Of a DNA stretch of 64,000 nucleotides, positions 7,491 through 15,855 are shown in pieces. Every line of letters begins with the position of its first letter. The first letter of the stretch is position 1. The notes under the pieces were generated by a model. That model had not been told where the DNA came from. It did no database searches and saw nothing but the letters and a program-made list of their open reading frames with translations. The position numbers and the translations under genes are program-made. Origin of the DNA: an uncultured Candidatus Saccharibacteria bacterium (GTDB taxonomy: Bacteria; Patescibacteriota; Saccharimonadia; Saccharimonadales; UBA4665); contig CALBGR010000014.1 of assembly GCA_937892705.1 (NCBI GenBank), positions 1 to 64,000 on the forward strand, written 5' to 3'.

Positions 7491-8441
7491 ATGTCAAAAA
7501 ACATTCACACACCAGGACTTGTTAAAGTAGACGATCACAGCGCGACTAGTGCAACATTCGTAGTTGAGCCGCTGCACAGTGGCTATGGTATGACACTCGG
7601 TAATAGTTTACGCCGTGTTTTGCTTTCGAGCATTGCTGGCGCAGCAGTAACAAGTTTTAAGATTGAAGGTGCTACTCATGAATTTACTACTATCCCAGGT
7701 GTAAAAGAGGATGTAGTAGATATTATGCTGAACCTCAAAGGCGTTCGTTTCCGCGTATACGGTGATGACGCACAAACACTTCGCATCGAAAAGAAGGGTA
7801 AAGGCGTAGTTACTGCTAAAGATATTAAGGTCAATGCTGATGTTGAAGTGGTAAATCCTGATCATGTTATTGCAACGCTTGATGATGATAAGGCAAGCTT
7901 TGTCATGGATCTTGTAGTTGAGACTGGTCGAGGCTATCGAACTATCGAAGATGCTACTGCAAATAAATCAAGCGACATGATTGCGCTTGATGCAATCTTC
8001 AGTCCAGTACAGCGTGTACGCTACAAGGTTGAAAACACTCGTGTTGGTCAGGCAACCGACCTTGATAAGTTGATTTTGACTATCGATACCGATGGGTCAA
8101 TTACCCCGCAAGAAGCATTTGAAGAAGCTGCTGCTATTCTTGTAAATCAGTACACTGCACTTGCTGGTAAGACTCGTGTTGCTGCAGGTGAGCCACTTGT
8201 ACCAAGCTCAGGTGAAGGCAACAACTCTGGCGATAATGCAGACGATGAGCCTTCACTATTGAATATTCCAGTAGAAGACTTGAATTTGTCTGCACGTACT
8301 ACAAATGCGCTTATCAACAATGATATTCATACAATCAAAGATTTGTTCTCGCTCAGTGACGCAGAGCTTCGTGACCTTAAAGGTTTCGGCAGCAAGGCAC
8401 TTGATGAAGTAAAAGATAAATTAGCGGAGTTGGAGCTGTAA
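7491..8441 (+). CDS. rpoA: RNA polymerase alpha subunit
   Basis: 316 residues: N-terminal dimerisation/assembly domain (about 1-230, with GYGMTLGNSLRRVLLSSIAGAAV and TNKSSDMIALDAIFSPVQRVRY), a Ser/Gly/Asp-rich linker (about 235-255) and a C-terminal domain with the helix-hairpin-helix SARTTNALINNDIHTIKDL...LKGFGSKALDEV. The alphaCTD is intact, so UP-element or activator contacts remain possible. AGGGAGG site upstream. Confidence 0.97.
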   Translation: MSKNIHTPGLVKVDDHSATSATFVVEPLHSGYGMTLGNSLRRVLLSSIAGAAVTSFKIEGATHEFTTIPGVKEDVVDIMLNLKGVRFRVYGDDAQTLRIEKKGKGVVTAKDIKVNADVEVVNPDHVIATLDDDKASFVMDLVVETGRGYRTIEDATANKSSDMIALDAIFSPVQRVRYKVENTRVGQATDLDKLILTIDTDGSITPQEAFEEAAAILVNQYTALAGKTRVAAGEPLVPSSGEGNNSGDNADDEPSLLNIPVEDLNLSARTTNALINNDIHTIKDLFSLSDAELRDLKGFGSKALDEVKDKLAELEL

Positions 8442-8442
8442 A

Positions 8443-8898
8443 ATGCATCGTCATGGATATAAAGGGCGGAAATTACACCGCGAACGTGATCAGCGTCGAG
8501 CTCTTCTAAAGGGCCTTGCTGACTCACTTATCAAATACGAATCAATCGAAACTACTTTGCCAAAAGCAAAGGAAGTCGTCCCTTATATTGAAAAATTAAT
8601 AACTAAGGCTAAAAAGGGTGATCTTCATAATCGTCGCCAGATTATTGCAAGCCTGCAAACTGTAGAGAGTGCACATAAGCTGGTTGATGAAATTGCACCG
8701 AAATTATCTGGTCGTGTAAGCGGTCATGTACGCATTGAACATACTCGTGTGCGACGAGGCGATAATGCGCAAATGGCACGGGTAAGCTTCGTTGATGACT
8801 TGCGCGAAGCGCCCGCTGCCAAGACAGCAAAGAAGGAAGAAAAATCTGCTGCTAAATCAGCGGCAAAGCCTAAGAAAGCTGAGGAGAAAGCCCAATGA
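8443..8898 (+). CDS. rplQ: 50S ribosomal protein bL17 with Lys/Ala-rich tail
   Basis: 151-residue bL17. Core: MHRHGYKGRKLHRERDQRRALLKGLADSLI, then IEHTRVRRGDNAQMARVSFV. The last ~35 residues are an AAKTAKKEEK-type low-complexity extension absent from short bL17 proteins. It begins one base after rpoA and overlaps rplM by four bases (ATGA), so both are probably translated by coupling. Confidence 0.96.
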   Translation: MHRHGYKGRKLHRERDQRRALLKGLADSLIKYESIETTLPKAKEVVPYIEKLITKAKKGDLHNRRQIIASLQTVESAHKLVDEIAPKLSGRVSGHVRIEHTRVRRGDNAQMARVSFVDDLREAPAAKTAKKEEKSAAKSAAKPKKAEEKAQ

Positions 8899-9335
8899 GG
8901 ACATATAGTGCAAAACCCAGCGATGTAACACGAAAATGGTACGTAGTGGATGCATCTGAAGTGCCGCTTGGTCGTGCGGCAGCACAGATCGCCACACTGC
9001 TTACCGGTAAAAATAAGCCGCAATACACCAAGCATATTGATTGTGGTGATTATGTGGTAGTTATCAATGCCGATAAGCTAGTTGTGACTGGCAATAAGAT
9101 GTCGGACAAGAAATATTATCGCCACAGTGGTTATCCAGGAGGTATCAAGGAAGCTACGTTAGCTGAAAAGATGGCAAAAGATCCTACTGAGGTAATCTAT
9201 CGTGCAGTTCGTGGTATGTTGCCAGTAAATAAACTTCGTGATGAGCGACTAAAGCGTCTCAAGATTTATGCTGGTAGCGAGCATAATCATGAGGCACAGA
9301 AGCCAGAAGTATTTTCACTAAAGGAAGGTAAATAA
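8895..9335 (+). CDS. rplM: 50S ribosomal protein uL13
   Basis: 146-residue early-assembly 50S protein: RKWYVVDASEVPLGRAAAQIATLLTGKNKPQYTKHID, GDYVVVINADKLVVTGNK, YRHSGYPGG and RGMLPVNKLRDERLKRLKIYAG. It follows rplQ directly; truA and ecf genes often found here in Firmicutes are absent. Confidence 0.97.
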   Translation: MRTYSAKPSDVTRKWYVVDASEVPLGRAAAQIATLLTGKNKPQYTKHIDCGDYVVVINADKLVVTGNKMSDKKYYRHSGYPGGIKEATLAEKMAKDPTEVIYRAVRGMLPVNKLRDERLKRLKIYAGSEHNHEAQKPEVFSLKEGK

Positions 9336-9337
9336 AT

Positions 9338-9736
9338 ATGGCGAATGACCGATATTTCTATGCACTCGGCCGACGCAAGAGCGCAACAGCGCGTGTACGT
9401 TTGCAAGGCGGCAAAGGTACCATTGTGATTAATGACAAGCCTGCAGCTGAATACTTTGGAGATAGCAAGCATTTGCTGCGCAAGCTTGAAGAGCCTTTTG
9501 CAGTGTTGCAGATGGAAAATAAGTTTGATATCAGTGTGCGTGTAAGCGGTGGTGGTCATACAGGTCAGGTTGAGGCTATCCGTTTGGGTATTGCGAAGGC
9601 CTTGACTGAAATGGACGAAAACCTTAAGGGCACACTGAAGAAGGCAGATCTCTTAAGTCGTGATCCGCGTGAAAAAGAGCGCAAGAAGTTCGGCTTTAAG
9701 GGTGCTCGTAAGAAACGACAATTCACTAAGCGTTAA
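9338..9736 (+). CDS. rpsI: 30S ribosomal protein uS9
   Basis: 132-residue uS9 whose C-terminal tail touches P-site tRNA. Seen: YFYALGRRKSATARVRLQGGKGTIVIND, SGGGHTGQVEAIRLGIAKAL and the terminal KKFGFKGARKKRQFTKR. Last gene of the ribosomal block, closed by a terminator at 9750-9787. Confidence 0.97.
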   Translation: MANDRYFYALGRRKSATARVRLQGGKGTIVINDKPAAEYFGDSKHLLRKLEEPFAVLQMENKFDISVRVSGGGHTGQVEAIRLGIAKALTEMDENLKGTLKKADLLSRDPREKERKKFGFKGARKKRQFTKR

Positions 9737-9749
9737 TAGCTGTATTAGT

Positions 9750-9787
9750 AAAAAGCGTATAGTTAACCTGTTGGCTATACGCTTTTT
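9750..9787 (+). terminator. Intrinsic terminator after rpsI
   Basis: 13-bp stem AAAAAGCGTATAG (9750-9762) / CTATACGCTTTTT (9775-9787) with a 12-base loop, ending in a T run. It isolates the ribosomal operon from the aromatic amino acid operon. Confidence 0.85.
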
Positions 9788-9796
9788 AATGGGTTG

Positions 9797-9825
9797 TTGA
9801 CAACGGATCTATTTAGGGGTATATT
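9797..9825 (+). promoter_or_regulatory. Promoter of the aromatic amino acid operon
   Basis: Perfect TTGACA (9797-9802), 17-bp spacer, TATATT (9820-9825). The expected start is about 9832, immediately before the ATG of the leader peptide at 9834. Confidence 0.85.
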
Positions 9826-9833
9826 TGCATACT

Positions 9834-9908
9834 ATGAGTCAAGTAATGTGCCGATGCTTTTGGTTTACCGACACTATCCGTGGCGGTTTTTGGCGCGTGC
9901 TTGCATAA
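9834..9908 (+). CDS. Leader peptide with Phe/Trp codons (attenuator)
   Basis: 24-codon ORF starting at or within about 2 bases of the predicted transcript 5' end and ending in TAA. It encodes FWF at residues 9-11 and FW at 19-20: three Phe and two Trp in 24 codons, upstream of DAHP synthase and prephenate dehydratase genes. This is the arrangement of ribosome-mediated attenuators (E. coli pheA and trp leaders). An internal ATG at residue 5 (9846) is an alternative start. No Shine-Dalgarno is available, so it would be read as a leaderless message. Function is inferred from codon content, position and the RNA folding at 9880-9971. Confidence 0.75.
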   Translation: MSQVMCRCFWFTDTIRGGFWRVLA

Positions 9909-9971
9909 AATACGCTAACTGTCGATACAGAAAAGCAAAAACCGTCACCAAGGAAGGGTGGCGGTTTTTTT
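9880..9971 (+). promoter_or_regulatory. Antiterminator/terminator switch of the aro-pheA leader
   Basis: Three segments. Segment 1, GTGGCGGTTTTTG (9880-9892), lies inside the leader ORF. Segment 2 is CAAAAACCGTCACC (9936-9949). Segment 3, GGTGGCGGTTTTTTT (9957-9971), ends in a T run. Segment 2 can pair with 1 (13 bp, one G-U) or with 3, where pairing makes an intrinsic terminator with a 7-base loop. A ribosome stalled on the FWF codons (9858-9866) would leave segment 1 free and favour readthrough; one that reaches the stop at 9906-9908 would cover segment 1 and let the terminator form. Confidence 0.75.
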
Positions 9972-9983
9972 AAGGAGTGAAAT

Positions 9984-10946
9984 ATGAGAGATTGTGAAGT
10001 GCCAAGATACCCAGATAATCCTGATACAAAATCGTTAGAAAAAGAGTATGGTATAGACGATAAACATCGTACACAGATCAACATACAACGTGAAGAGATA
10101 ACGGACATAATCGATGATCCTAAAAACGGCTTGATAGCTATTGTTGGTCCATGTGCATTAACAAATAATCCGCAGCAGCATCAAGCTGAAGGAAAGCGGA
10201 TTGCTGAGCTTGGAGCAAGCCACGATGACTTGATAACATTGCATCGTATGCCACCATGGAAGCCGCGTACCAATCCCCGTGACTGGCATGGACTCGAAAC
10301 AACTGAACCGGTAGCTGCGTATAGTCAATTAGCCACTGAAGCAAAGCTACGTGCAAACGTTGCAATAGAAACAGGTCATTATAGTCATATTGTGCGTTAT
10401 GGTGAGCTCGCGTCGATGATCTGGATCGGTGGCAGAAATGTGCATAAATCAGAGATGATTGAGGCTTTAGCAATTCATGACCCAACGATTCCTATAGGAG
10501 TCAAGAACGGTCTTAATGGACACATAGAAGAGGCGTTGCGGCGGGTTCGTGCTGTGAATGCGTTACGTGAGCTCGGTTCAAAAGCTATTTTGATTTATCG
10601 GGGTGGCGAGAATGCACTGACACCTGAATTGTGGGAACAGGAATATAAAAAAGCAATTGAGCAAACTGATGGCCGTGTGATTATTGATACGGCCCATGGT
10701 AGTGAAATTGCACATGACCCATCAAATAAAAAATCAGTCGAAGGCCAGATAAAAGCACTTGAGCATGTGATTGAACTTGCCCAACAAGGTTATATTCCAG
10801 CAGGTATTATGTTGGAAGCAAGCGATATAGAGAGTCCGACGGACCCTGTTATACCGCTTGAGATTGCTCTTGAAGGTATACGAAAGCTTTATGAAATAAA
10901 AAAGAGCATGTACACTAAACATGACGGTGAGGCGCTTGTTGCCTGA
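9984..10946 (+). CDS. aroG: Class I 3-deoxy-7-phosphoheptulonate (DAHP) synthase
   Basis: First step of the shikimate pathway: PEP plus erythrose 4-phosphate to DAHP. The 320-residue length fits the short AroF/G/H type. Active-site blocks in order: IVGPCAL (metal-ligand Cys), PPWKPRTNPRDWHGLE (KPRT substrate loop), IGGRNVHKSE, GVKNGLNG, IIDTAHGSE (ligand His), GIMLEASD (ligand Glu) and SPTDP (ligand Asp). It is divergent (IGGRN for the usual IGARTT), so a related aldolase activity is possible. AAGGAG lies just upstream. Preceded by the Phe/Trp attenuator and followed at 20 bases by pheA. The middle shikimate enzymes are not in the window. Confidence 0.8.
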   Translation: MRDCEVPRYPDNPDTKSLEKEYGIDDKHRTQINIQREEITDIIDDPKNGLIAIVGPCALTNNPQQHQAEGKRIAELGASHDDLITLHRMPPWKPRTNPRDWHGLETTEPVAAYSQLATEAKLRANVAIETGHYSHIVRYGELASMIWIGGRNVHKSEMIEALAIHDPTIPIGVKNGLNGHIEEALRRVRAVNALRELGSKAILIYRGGENALTPELWEQEYKKAIEQTDGRVIIDTAHGSEIAHDPSNKKSVEGQIKALEHVIELAQQGYIPAGIMLEASDIESPTDPVIPLEIALEGIRKLYEIKKSMYTKHDGEALVA

Positions 10947-10965
10947 TAAGTGTTTATAAAAAACT

Positions 10966-12051
10966 ATGGAAAAGTTAAAAGATATTGCTACTTTGCGTTC
11001 GGATATTGATGCTGTTGATGCTGAAATTGTTTCATTACTCAATAAAAGAGCTGCGCTTGCGCTGCAAATCAAAGACGCTAAAGGGAGCGGTCCGATATAC
11101 GTTCCGTCACGTGAGGCTGAACTAATGCGCCATCTAGAAACAATAAATGACGGACCGCTTTCTACGAGTGCCTTGCAAGCTATTTATAGAGAAATCATCA
11201 GTAGCTGTAGGGCCATACAGGCTGCACTTAAAGTGAGCTATTTGGGGCCAGAGGGCACGTATTCAGAAGAGGCAGCTATACAGCTGTTTGGGTCAGGCGC
11301 GACATACATAGCGTGCGTAGACCTAGCAGAAGTAGTGCGCCAGGCCGAAAACAATGCAGCAGACATTGCGCTTATTCCGCTAGAAAACTCGACTGAAGGC
11401 GCAGTAGTGGATGCACATAAATTACTTATGGCGACCAATTTACAGATCATCAACGAGCTGTATTTGCCTATTCGACATAATCTGCTGTCAAAATCATCTG
11501 ATATGCAAGCTATACAAACAGTTTATGCGCATTCGCAAGCTCTTGGTCAAACAAGACAATGGTTGCGAAATCACCTTCCGCATGCGGAGGTCATTTCCTG
11601 TACCAGTAATGCTGAAGCTGCTAGGCATGCACAGCAAGATGGGCGTGCAGCAGCTATTGCAGGCAAGCGTGCGGCTGAAAAGTATGAGTTAAATATTCTT
11701 GCTGAAAATATCAACGATCAAGCAACAAATACCACTCGTTTTGTAGCACTTGGTGGTTTTGACGTACAACCATCAGGGAATGACAAAACCTCAATAGTTT
11801 GTACGCTGCGCGATAAGCCAGGTGCGTTATATGAAGCGTTGAAAGTGTTTGCTGATAGAGCTATCTCTATGACTCGGCTAGAATCTCAACGGTATAATGA
11901 TGGTGAGTATGCGTTTTATATAGATATTGCGGGTCATAAATCTGAACAGAACATAGCTGAAGCCTTGCAGGAGTTTGATGGCAAGTGTCGAATGTTTAAA
12001 TTGCTTGGTTCGTATCCGAGTGCAGTAGATAAAGAAAGGAACGCTTCATGA
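10966..12051 (+). CDS. pheA: Bifunctional chorismate mutase / prephenate dehydratase
   Basis: Converts chorismate to prephenate and then phenylpyruvate. 361 residues with three domains. AroQ-type chorismate mutase is at 1-85 (LRSDIDAVDAEIVSLLNKRAALALQI, YVPSREAEL). Prephenate dehydratase is at ~90-265 (YLGPEGTYSEEAA, IPLENSTEGAV, catalytic NTTRFVALG). The ACT regulatory domain is at ~275-350 (LRDKPGALYEAL, RLESQ in place of ESRP), which in the family binds Phe for feedback inhibition. The stop overlaps the next ATG by four bases. With its neighbours it gives chorismate to Phe in two genes. Confidence 0.93.
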   Translation: MEKLKDIATLRSDIDAVDAEIVSLLNKRAALALQIKDAKGSGPIYVPSREAELMRHLETINDGPLSTSALQAIYREIISSCRAIQAALKVSYLGPEGTYSEEAAIQLFGSGATYIACVDLAEVVRQAENNAADIALIPLENSTEGAVVDAHKLLMATNLQIINELYLPIRHNLLSKSSDMQAIQTVYAHSQALGQTRQWLRNHLPHAEVISCTSNAEAARHAQQDGRAAAIAGKRAAEKYELNILAENINDQATNTTRFVALGGFDVQPSGNDKTSIVCTLRDKPGALYEALKVFADRAISMTRLESQRYNDGEYAFYIDIAGHKSEQNIAEALQEFDGKCRMFKLLGSYPSAVDKERNAS

Positions 12052-12953
12052 AGCCGTTTCAACCATATCCGTACGCCTATATTCGTGGCAGTATTACGCC
12101 AATTGATGAAGCAAAGGTATCGATTATGACTAACGCGCTGCAGTACGGTATCGCAGTATACGGCGGCGTTAAAGGTTTTCCGACTGATAAAGGATTACAG
12201 ATATTTAAACTGGATGAGCATGTAGATCGTTTAAAGCGCAGCTGTGAGTTTTTAAAATTTCGCTACGATTTTGATGAGCAAGCGATTAAGCAGATTTTTG
12301 TTCAGCTGGTAAGGTGTAATAAACCGACTGGTGTTACCTATTTTCGGCCTTTCATTTATCGAAGCGATACAAAAATTTCACCAGATATTGCTGGCGAGTA
12401 TGATTTTGCATTGTACATGCTTGATATGCCGGCTTATTTTGACAATACCAAAGGCACGTCTGTGTGTATTTCAAGCTGGGTACGTAATCATCAGAAAATG
12501 ATCCCGCCGCACACGAAAGCTTCTGGTGGGTATATCAATTCGGCGCTTGCAATTGACGAAGCGCATCAGCGAGGGTATGACTCAGCCGTCATGCTGGACA
12601 TAGATGGGAATATCAGCGAAGGTGCGGTCATGAATTTGTTTATTGTAAAAGACAGCAAACTCATTACTCCTTCAGACGATTCAGATATTTTACTTGGTAT
12701 TACCCGTGCGACAGTATTGGATCTTGCAAAAGAGCTTGGTTTGTCTGCCGAGCAGCGAAAAGTCAGCAAAGAAGAGCTATTTACTGCTGATGAAGTATTT
12801 TTTACTGGTACGGCTGCAAATGTATCATGGTGCAGACAGGTTGAGGATAAAACTTTTGGAGATCGTCCGGGAATAATTACCCAGCGAATTATGGATGTAT
12901 TTGAAGCGTTGCCACAAACGCATCCAGAGTATTACACAGAAATACGGCATTAA
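12048..12953 (+). CDS. Class IV (IlvE/Dat-fold) aminotransferase
   Basis: 301-residue PLP enzyme of the branched-chain/D-amino acid aminotransferase fold. Seen: N-terminal NALQYGIAVYGGVKGF, RLKRSCEFL, the PLP Lys157 in HTKASGGYINSALAIDEA, Glu191 in ISEGAVMNLF, the phosphate-binding GITRATVLDLA and FFTGTAA. The family makes Leu/Ile/Val, but the coupled position behind pheA suggests the job here is phenylpyruvate to phenylalanine, with glutamate as likely donor. That specificity is inference. ATGA overlap with pheA. Confidence 0.85.
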   Translation: MKPFQPYPYAYIRGSITPIDEAKVSIMTNALQYGIAVYGGVKGFPTDKGLQIFKLDEHVDRLKRSCEFLKFRYDFDEQAIKQIFVQLVRCNKPTGVTYFRPFIYRSDTKISPDIAGEYDFALYMLDMPAYFDNTKGTSVCISSWVRNHQKMIPPHTKASGGYINSALAIDEAHQRGYDSAVMLDIDGNISEGAVMNLFIVKDSKLITPSDDSDILLGITRATVLDLAKELGLSAEQRKVSKEELFTADEVFFTGTAANVSWCRQVEDKTFGDRPGIITQRIMDVFEALPQTHPEYYTEIRH

Positions 12954-12964
12954 AGAGAGGGTGT

Positions 12965-12973
12965 TGCTATAAT
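12965..12973 (+). promoter_or_regulatory. Extended -10 promoter for trpS
   Basis: TGCTATAAT: a TGn extended -10 with a perfect TATAAT (12968-12973). The -10 ends eight bases before the trpS ATG, implying a leaderless transcript. No clear -35 is seen. Confidence 0.6.
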
Positions 12974-12981
12974 AAGAATCA

Positions 12982-14103
12982 ATGAGTAAACCAGTCATTC
13001 TTACCGGGCTTCGGGCAAATAGTGAATTTCACTTAGGTAATTATCTTGGCGGTATTTTGCCGATGATACAATTGCAGCAAAAACATGCAGGTGAGTATCA
13101 GGTGAATATGTTCGTACCTGACCTGCATAGTTTTACGACTCCGATTGATCACTCTAGGTTGTATCAGCAAATCATTGATAACTTAAAGGTGTTTGTAGCA
13201 GCCGGTTTGGATATTAATAATTCAGATACCTATATTTATCGTCAGAGTTTCATTCCTGCACATAGTGAACTCACCTGGATACTTGATTGTTTCACTGGTT
13301 TTGGTGAACTTTCACGCATGACTCAGTTTAAAGACAAAAAACAACAGCAACATGAGGTATACAAAGAGGCCCTAAACACTAAAAGTGCCGTTTTTGCGGA
13401 TGCTAACGGTGAAAAAACTTTTCAGAAAACAGATTTTGGTGATTATCGGGTTTCGGCTGGATTATTTAATTATCCGGTACTTATGGCCGCTGATATATTG
13501 CTGTATGGCGCAAAATATATTCCAGTTGGCGAAGACCAAAGGCAACATTTGGAGCTCACACGAGATTTGGCAATCAGACTTAATAACAAGTTTAAGCAGG
13601 AATTGTTTGTAGTGCCTGAACCATGGGAGAAACAATTGGCGTTTGCTGAGCGAGATAATGGGGTGCGAATACGAAGCTTACGCAATCCAGAAAAGAAGAT
13701 GAGTAAAAGTGTAAGCGACCCATCAGGCACAATCATGCTCAGCGATAGCCCTGAAGAAGCTGCAAAAAAGATTATGCGCGCAGAAACTGATAGTTTCGGT
13801 GAAATTCATTATGATTTCAGCGAGCGTCCAGGTATATCAAACTTGCTACAAATATTTGCGCTGCTTTCTCATAAGTCTCAAGCTGAGGTCAACGCTGAAT
13901 GGGAAGGTAAAAAACGCTATGGCGATCTAAAGAAAGTTGTAGCTGAACAGGTCGGGGCATTTTTGACTGATTTTCAGGCAAAATTAGCAGAGGTAGATGA
14001 AGCGGCATTGCTTGCTAAACTTACTGCTGATGAAGCGAAAATGAACGAGGTTGCTAGTACAACGCTTCTAAGAGTACAAAAAGCTGTTGGCTTGCGAAAA
14101 TGA
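12982..14103 (+). CDS. trpS: Tryptophanyl-tRNA synthetase
   Basis: Class I synthetase charging tRNA-Trp, 373 residues. HIGH-type motif HLGN at residues 17-20 (ANSEFHLGNYLGGILP), GEDQRQHLELTRDLA, and KMSKS at about 239-243 followed by DPSG. It has its own extended -10 promoter (leaderless start) but could also be read from the attenuated aro operon. Its stop overlaps the ATG of the pseudouridine synthase gene (ATGA). Placement behind a Phe/Trp-sensing leader suggests joint control of aromatic amino acid supply and use. Confidence 0.95.
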   Translation: MSKPVILTGLRANSEFHLGNYLGGILPMIQLQQKHAGEYQVNMFVPDLHSFTTPIDHSRLYQQIIDNLKVFVAAGLDINNSDTYIYRQSFIPAHSELTWILDCFTGFGELSRMTQFKDKKQQQHEVYKEALNTKSAVFADANGEKTFQKTDFGDYRVSAGLFNYPVLMAADILLYGAKYIPVGEDQRQHLELTRDLAIRLNNKFKQELFVVPEPWEKQLAFAERDNGVRIRSLRNPEKKMSKSVSDPSGTIMLSDSPEEAAKKIMRAETDSFGEIHYDFSERPGISNLLQIFALLSHKSQAEVNAEWEGKKRYGDLKKVVAEQVGAFLTDFQAKLAEVDEAALLAKLTADEAKMNEVASTTLLRVQKAVGLRK

Positions 14104-14969
14104 ACGAGGCACATGAAGTAGAAACATACACTGCAAAGCGGCTCGATCAGTATGTTGTTGAGCTATTTCCGGAAATGAGTCGCAGTTTTGCAGCCCGACT
14201 GATTGAAAACGGGAAAGTACTTGTTAATGGTAAGCCGGTTTTAAAAGCTGGTTATAAGTTGAAGCAAAATGATATTGTGAGGGTTGCATATACCAGTGAG
14301 GAAGCGCAGCAGATTCCAGAGATTGATTTGCCGGTTTTGTATGAAGACGATGATTGTGTGGTTATCGACAAGCCAGTAGGTATACTGACGCACAGTAAAG
14401 GTGCTTTTAACCCCGAGGCAACAGTTGCTACATGGCTGCGATCTCGAATAAAGGGTATGGAAGGTGAGCGAGCTGGCATAGTACATCGGCTTGACCGAGC
14501 AACGAGCGGTGTGATGATTTGCGCAAAAACGCCTGAAGCGTTGAGTTGGCTGCAAAAACAGTTCTCACAGCGAAAAACAAAAAAGACTTACAATGCGCTC
14601 ATAGTCGGCTCATTAAAGCCAGAAGAAGCAATTATTGATATGCCGATTGAGCGAAATCCTAAAAAACCACAAACGTTTCGTGTAGGCAGTAATGGTAAGC
14701 CGGCTAAAACACACTACAAGATGCTGGAAACAGGTAAACAGTATAGTTTAGTAGAATTAAAACCTGAAACTGGTCGAACGCACCAGCTGCGTGTGCATTT
14801 GAAGCATTTAGGGCGACCTATTGTAGGAGATGTGCTGTATGGTGGTCAAGAAGCTGATAGATTATATCTGCATGCTTTATCTCTTGAGTTGACGCTGCCA
14901 AATCGTGAACGAAAAGTGTTTTATGCGACATTACCTGAATCATTTTATAAGAGGTTGCGTAATGAATGA
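14100..14969 (+). CDS. RluA-family large-subunit pseudouridine synthase
   Basis: 289 residues. An N-terminal S4 domain (RLDQYVVELFPEMSRSFAARLIENGKVLVNG) is followed by a catalytic domain with VIDKPVGILTH, the catalytic Asp in GIVHRLDRATSGVM, and the C-terminal ETGRTHQLRVHLKHLGRPIVGD. The layout is that of RluD (U1911/1915/1917 of 23S) rather than RluC, but the target cannot be fixed from sequence alone. Coupled to trpS by a four-base overlap. Confidence 0.92.
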   Translation: MNEAHEVETYTAKRLDQYVVELFPEMSRSFAARLIENGKVLVNGKPVLKAGYKLKQNDIVRVAYTSEEAQQIPEIDLPVLYEDDDCVVIDKPVGILTHSKGAFNPEATVATWLRSRIKGMEGERAGIVHRLDRATSGVMICAKTPEALSWLQKQFSQRKTKKTYNALIVGSLKPEEAIIDMPIERNPKKPQTFRVGSNGKPAKTHYKMLETGKQYSLVELKPETGRTHQLRVHLKHLGRPIVGDVLYGGQEADRLYLHALSLELTLPNRERKVFYATLPESFYKRLRNE

Positions 14970-15834
14970 TTTGCTGCTACATGAAAGCACACGCGCACAA
15001 CTAAATCAGTTTGCTGTTCAGCCATCACACGCAGTAGCGTTGCTTGCACCTACTGGAGCGGGCAAAAGAACTATTGCTCTTCATCTTGCAGCGAGACTTT
15101 TAAATAATACGTTAGAGAAGCTGCAGAACTATCCATATTTTCGAATATATACTCCGGAAAAAAGTACTATTTCTATCGAGGCAGTACGCGATATTACCAG
15201 CTTCACCAAACTGAAAACTACGGGCAAAAATCCGATACGTCGCGTGGTGGTTATAGAAAATGCTGAAGCAATGACTGTTGAGGCGCAAAATGCACTGCTT
15301 AAAACACTTGAAGAACCGCCTGAAGATACAGTATTCATACTTACCGTGACTGATATTTCCTGTTTGCTGTCAACCGTACAGTCAAGATTGCAAACAGTTT
15401 CTGTGCTGCAAACTGATCAAACTAAAACCATAAACTATTTTTTAACTAAGGGCTACGATCAAAATAGTGTTCAGCAATATTATTTTATGAGCAGTGGATT
15501 GCCTGGTCTGATGCATGCATTGCTTTCAGAAAATCAAGATCATCCCTTGGTGCAATCTATTCAAAAGGCTAAGACAATATTAAAATCCGACTGCTTTGAA
15601 CGGTTGGTTGCTATTGAAGAAATAGTGAAAAATAAACAGGCAGAAGCTATAGTATCGGCAATATGTACTATCAGCAGATCGGCTATGTACATTGAAGCGG
15701 AGCGAGAGAATAGCAAAGAAGCGGTGATAAAGCGATGGGCAAAAATACTACAAGCCGCAGAGGAAGCCAAACAGTTATTGACGCAAAATACACAATCAAA
15801 ATTGGTATTAACAAGCTTGTTTTTGCATATATAA
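14962..15834 (+). CDS. holB: DNA polymerase III delta' subunit-like clamp-loader ATPase
   Basis: 290 residues from the ATG at 14962, which overlaps the previous gene by eight bases and avoids a long N-terminal extension. P-loop LLAPTGAGKRT, then VVIENAEAMTVEAQNALLKTLEEPPEDTVFIL and the sensor-1 region TDISCLLSTVQSRLQTV. The NALLKTLEEPP block is diagnostic of HolB/DnaX. No Cys zinc module. The C-terminal half is poorly conserved. It would load the beta clamp with DnaX (encoded at 39906). Confidence 0.85.
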   Translation: MNDLLLHESTRAQLNQFAVQPSHAVALLAPTGAGKRTIALHLAARLLNNTLEKLQNYPYFRIYTPEKSTISIEAVRDITSFTKLKTTGKNPIRRVVVIENAEAMTVEAQNALLKTLEEPPEDTVFILTVTDISCLLSTVQSRLQTVSVLQTDQTKTINYFLTKGYDQNSVQQYYFMSSGLPGLMHALLSENQDHPLVQSIQKAKTILKSDCFERLVAIEEIVKNKQAEAIVSAICTISRSAMYIEAERENSKEAVIKRWAKILQAAEEAKQLLTQNTQSKLVLTSLFLHI

Positions 15835-15855
15835 ACGACTATACTAATGCATGAT

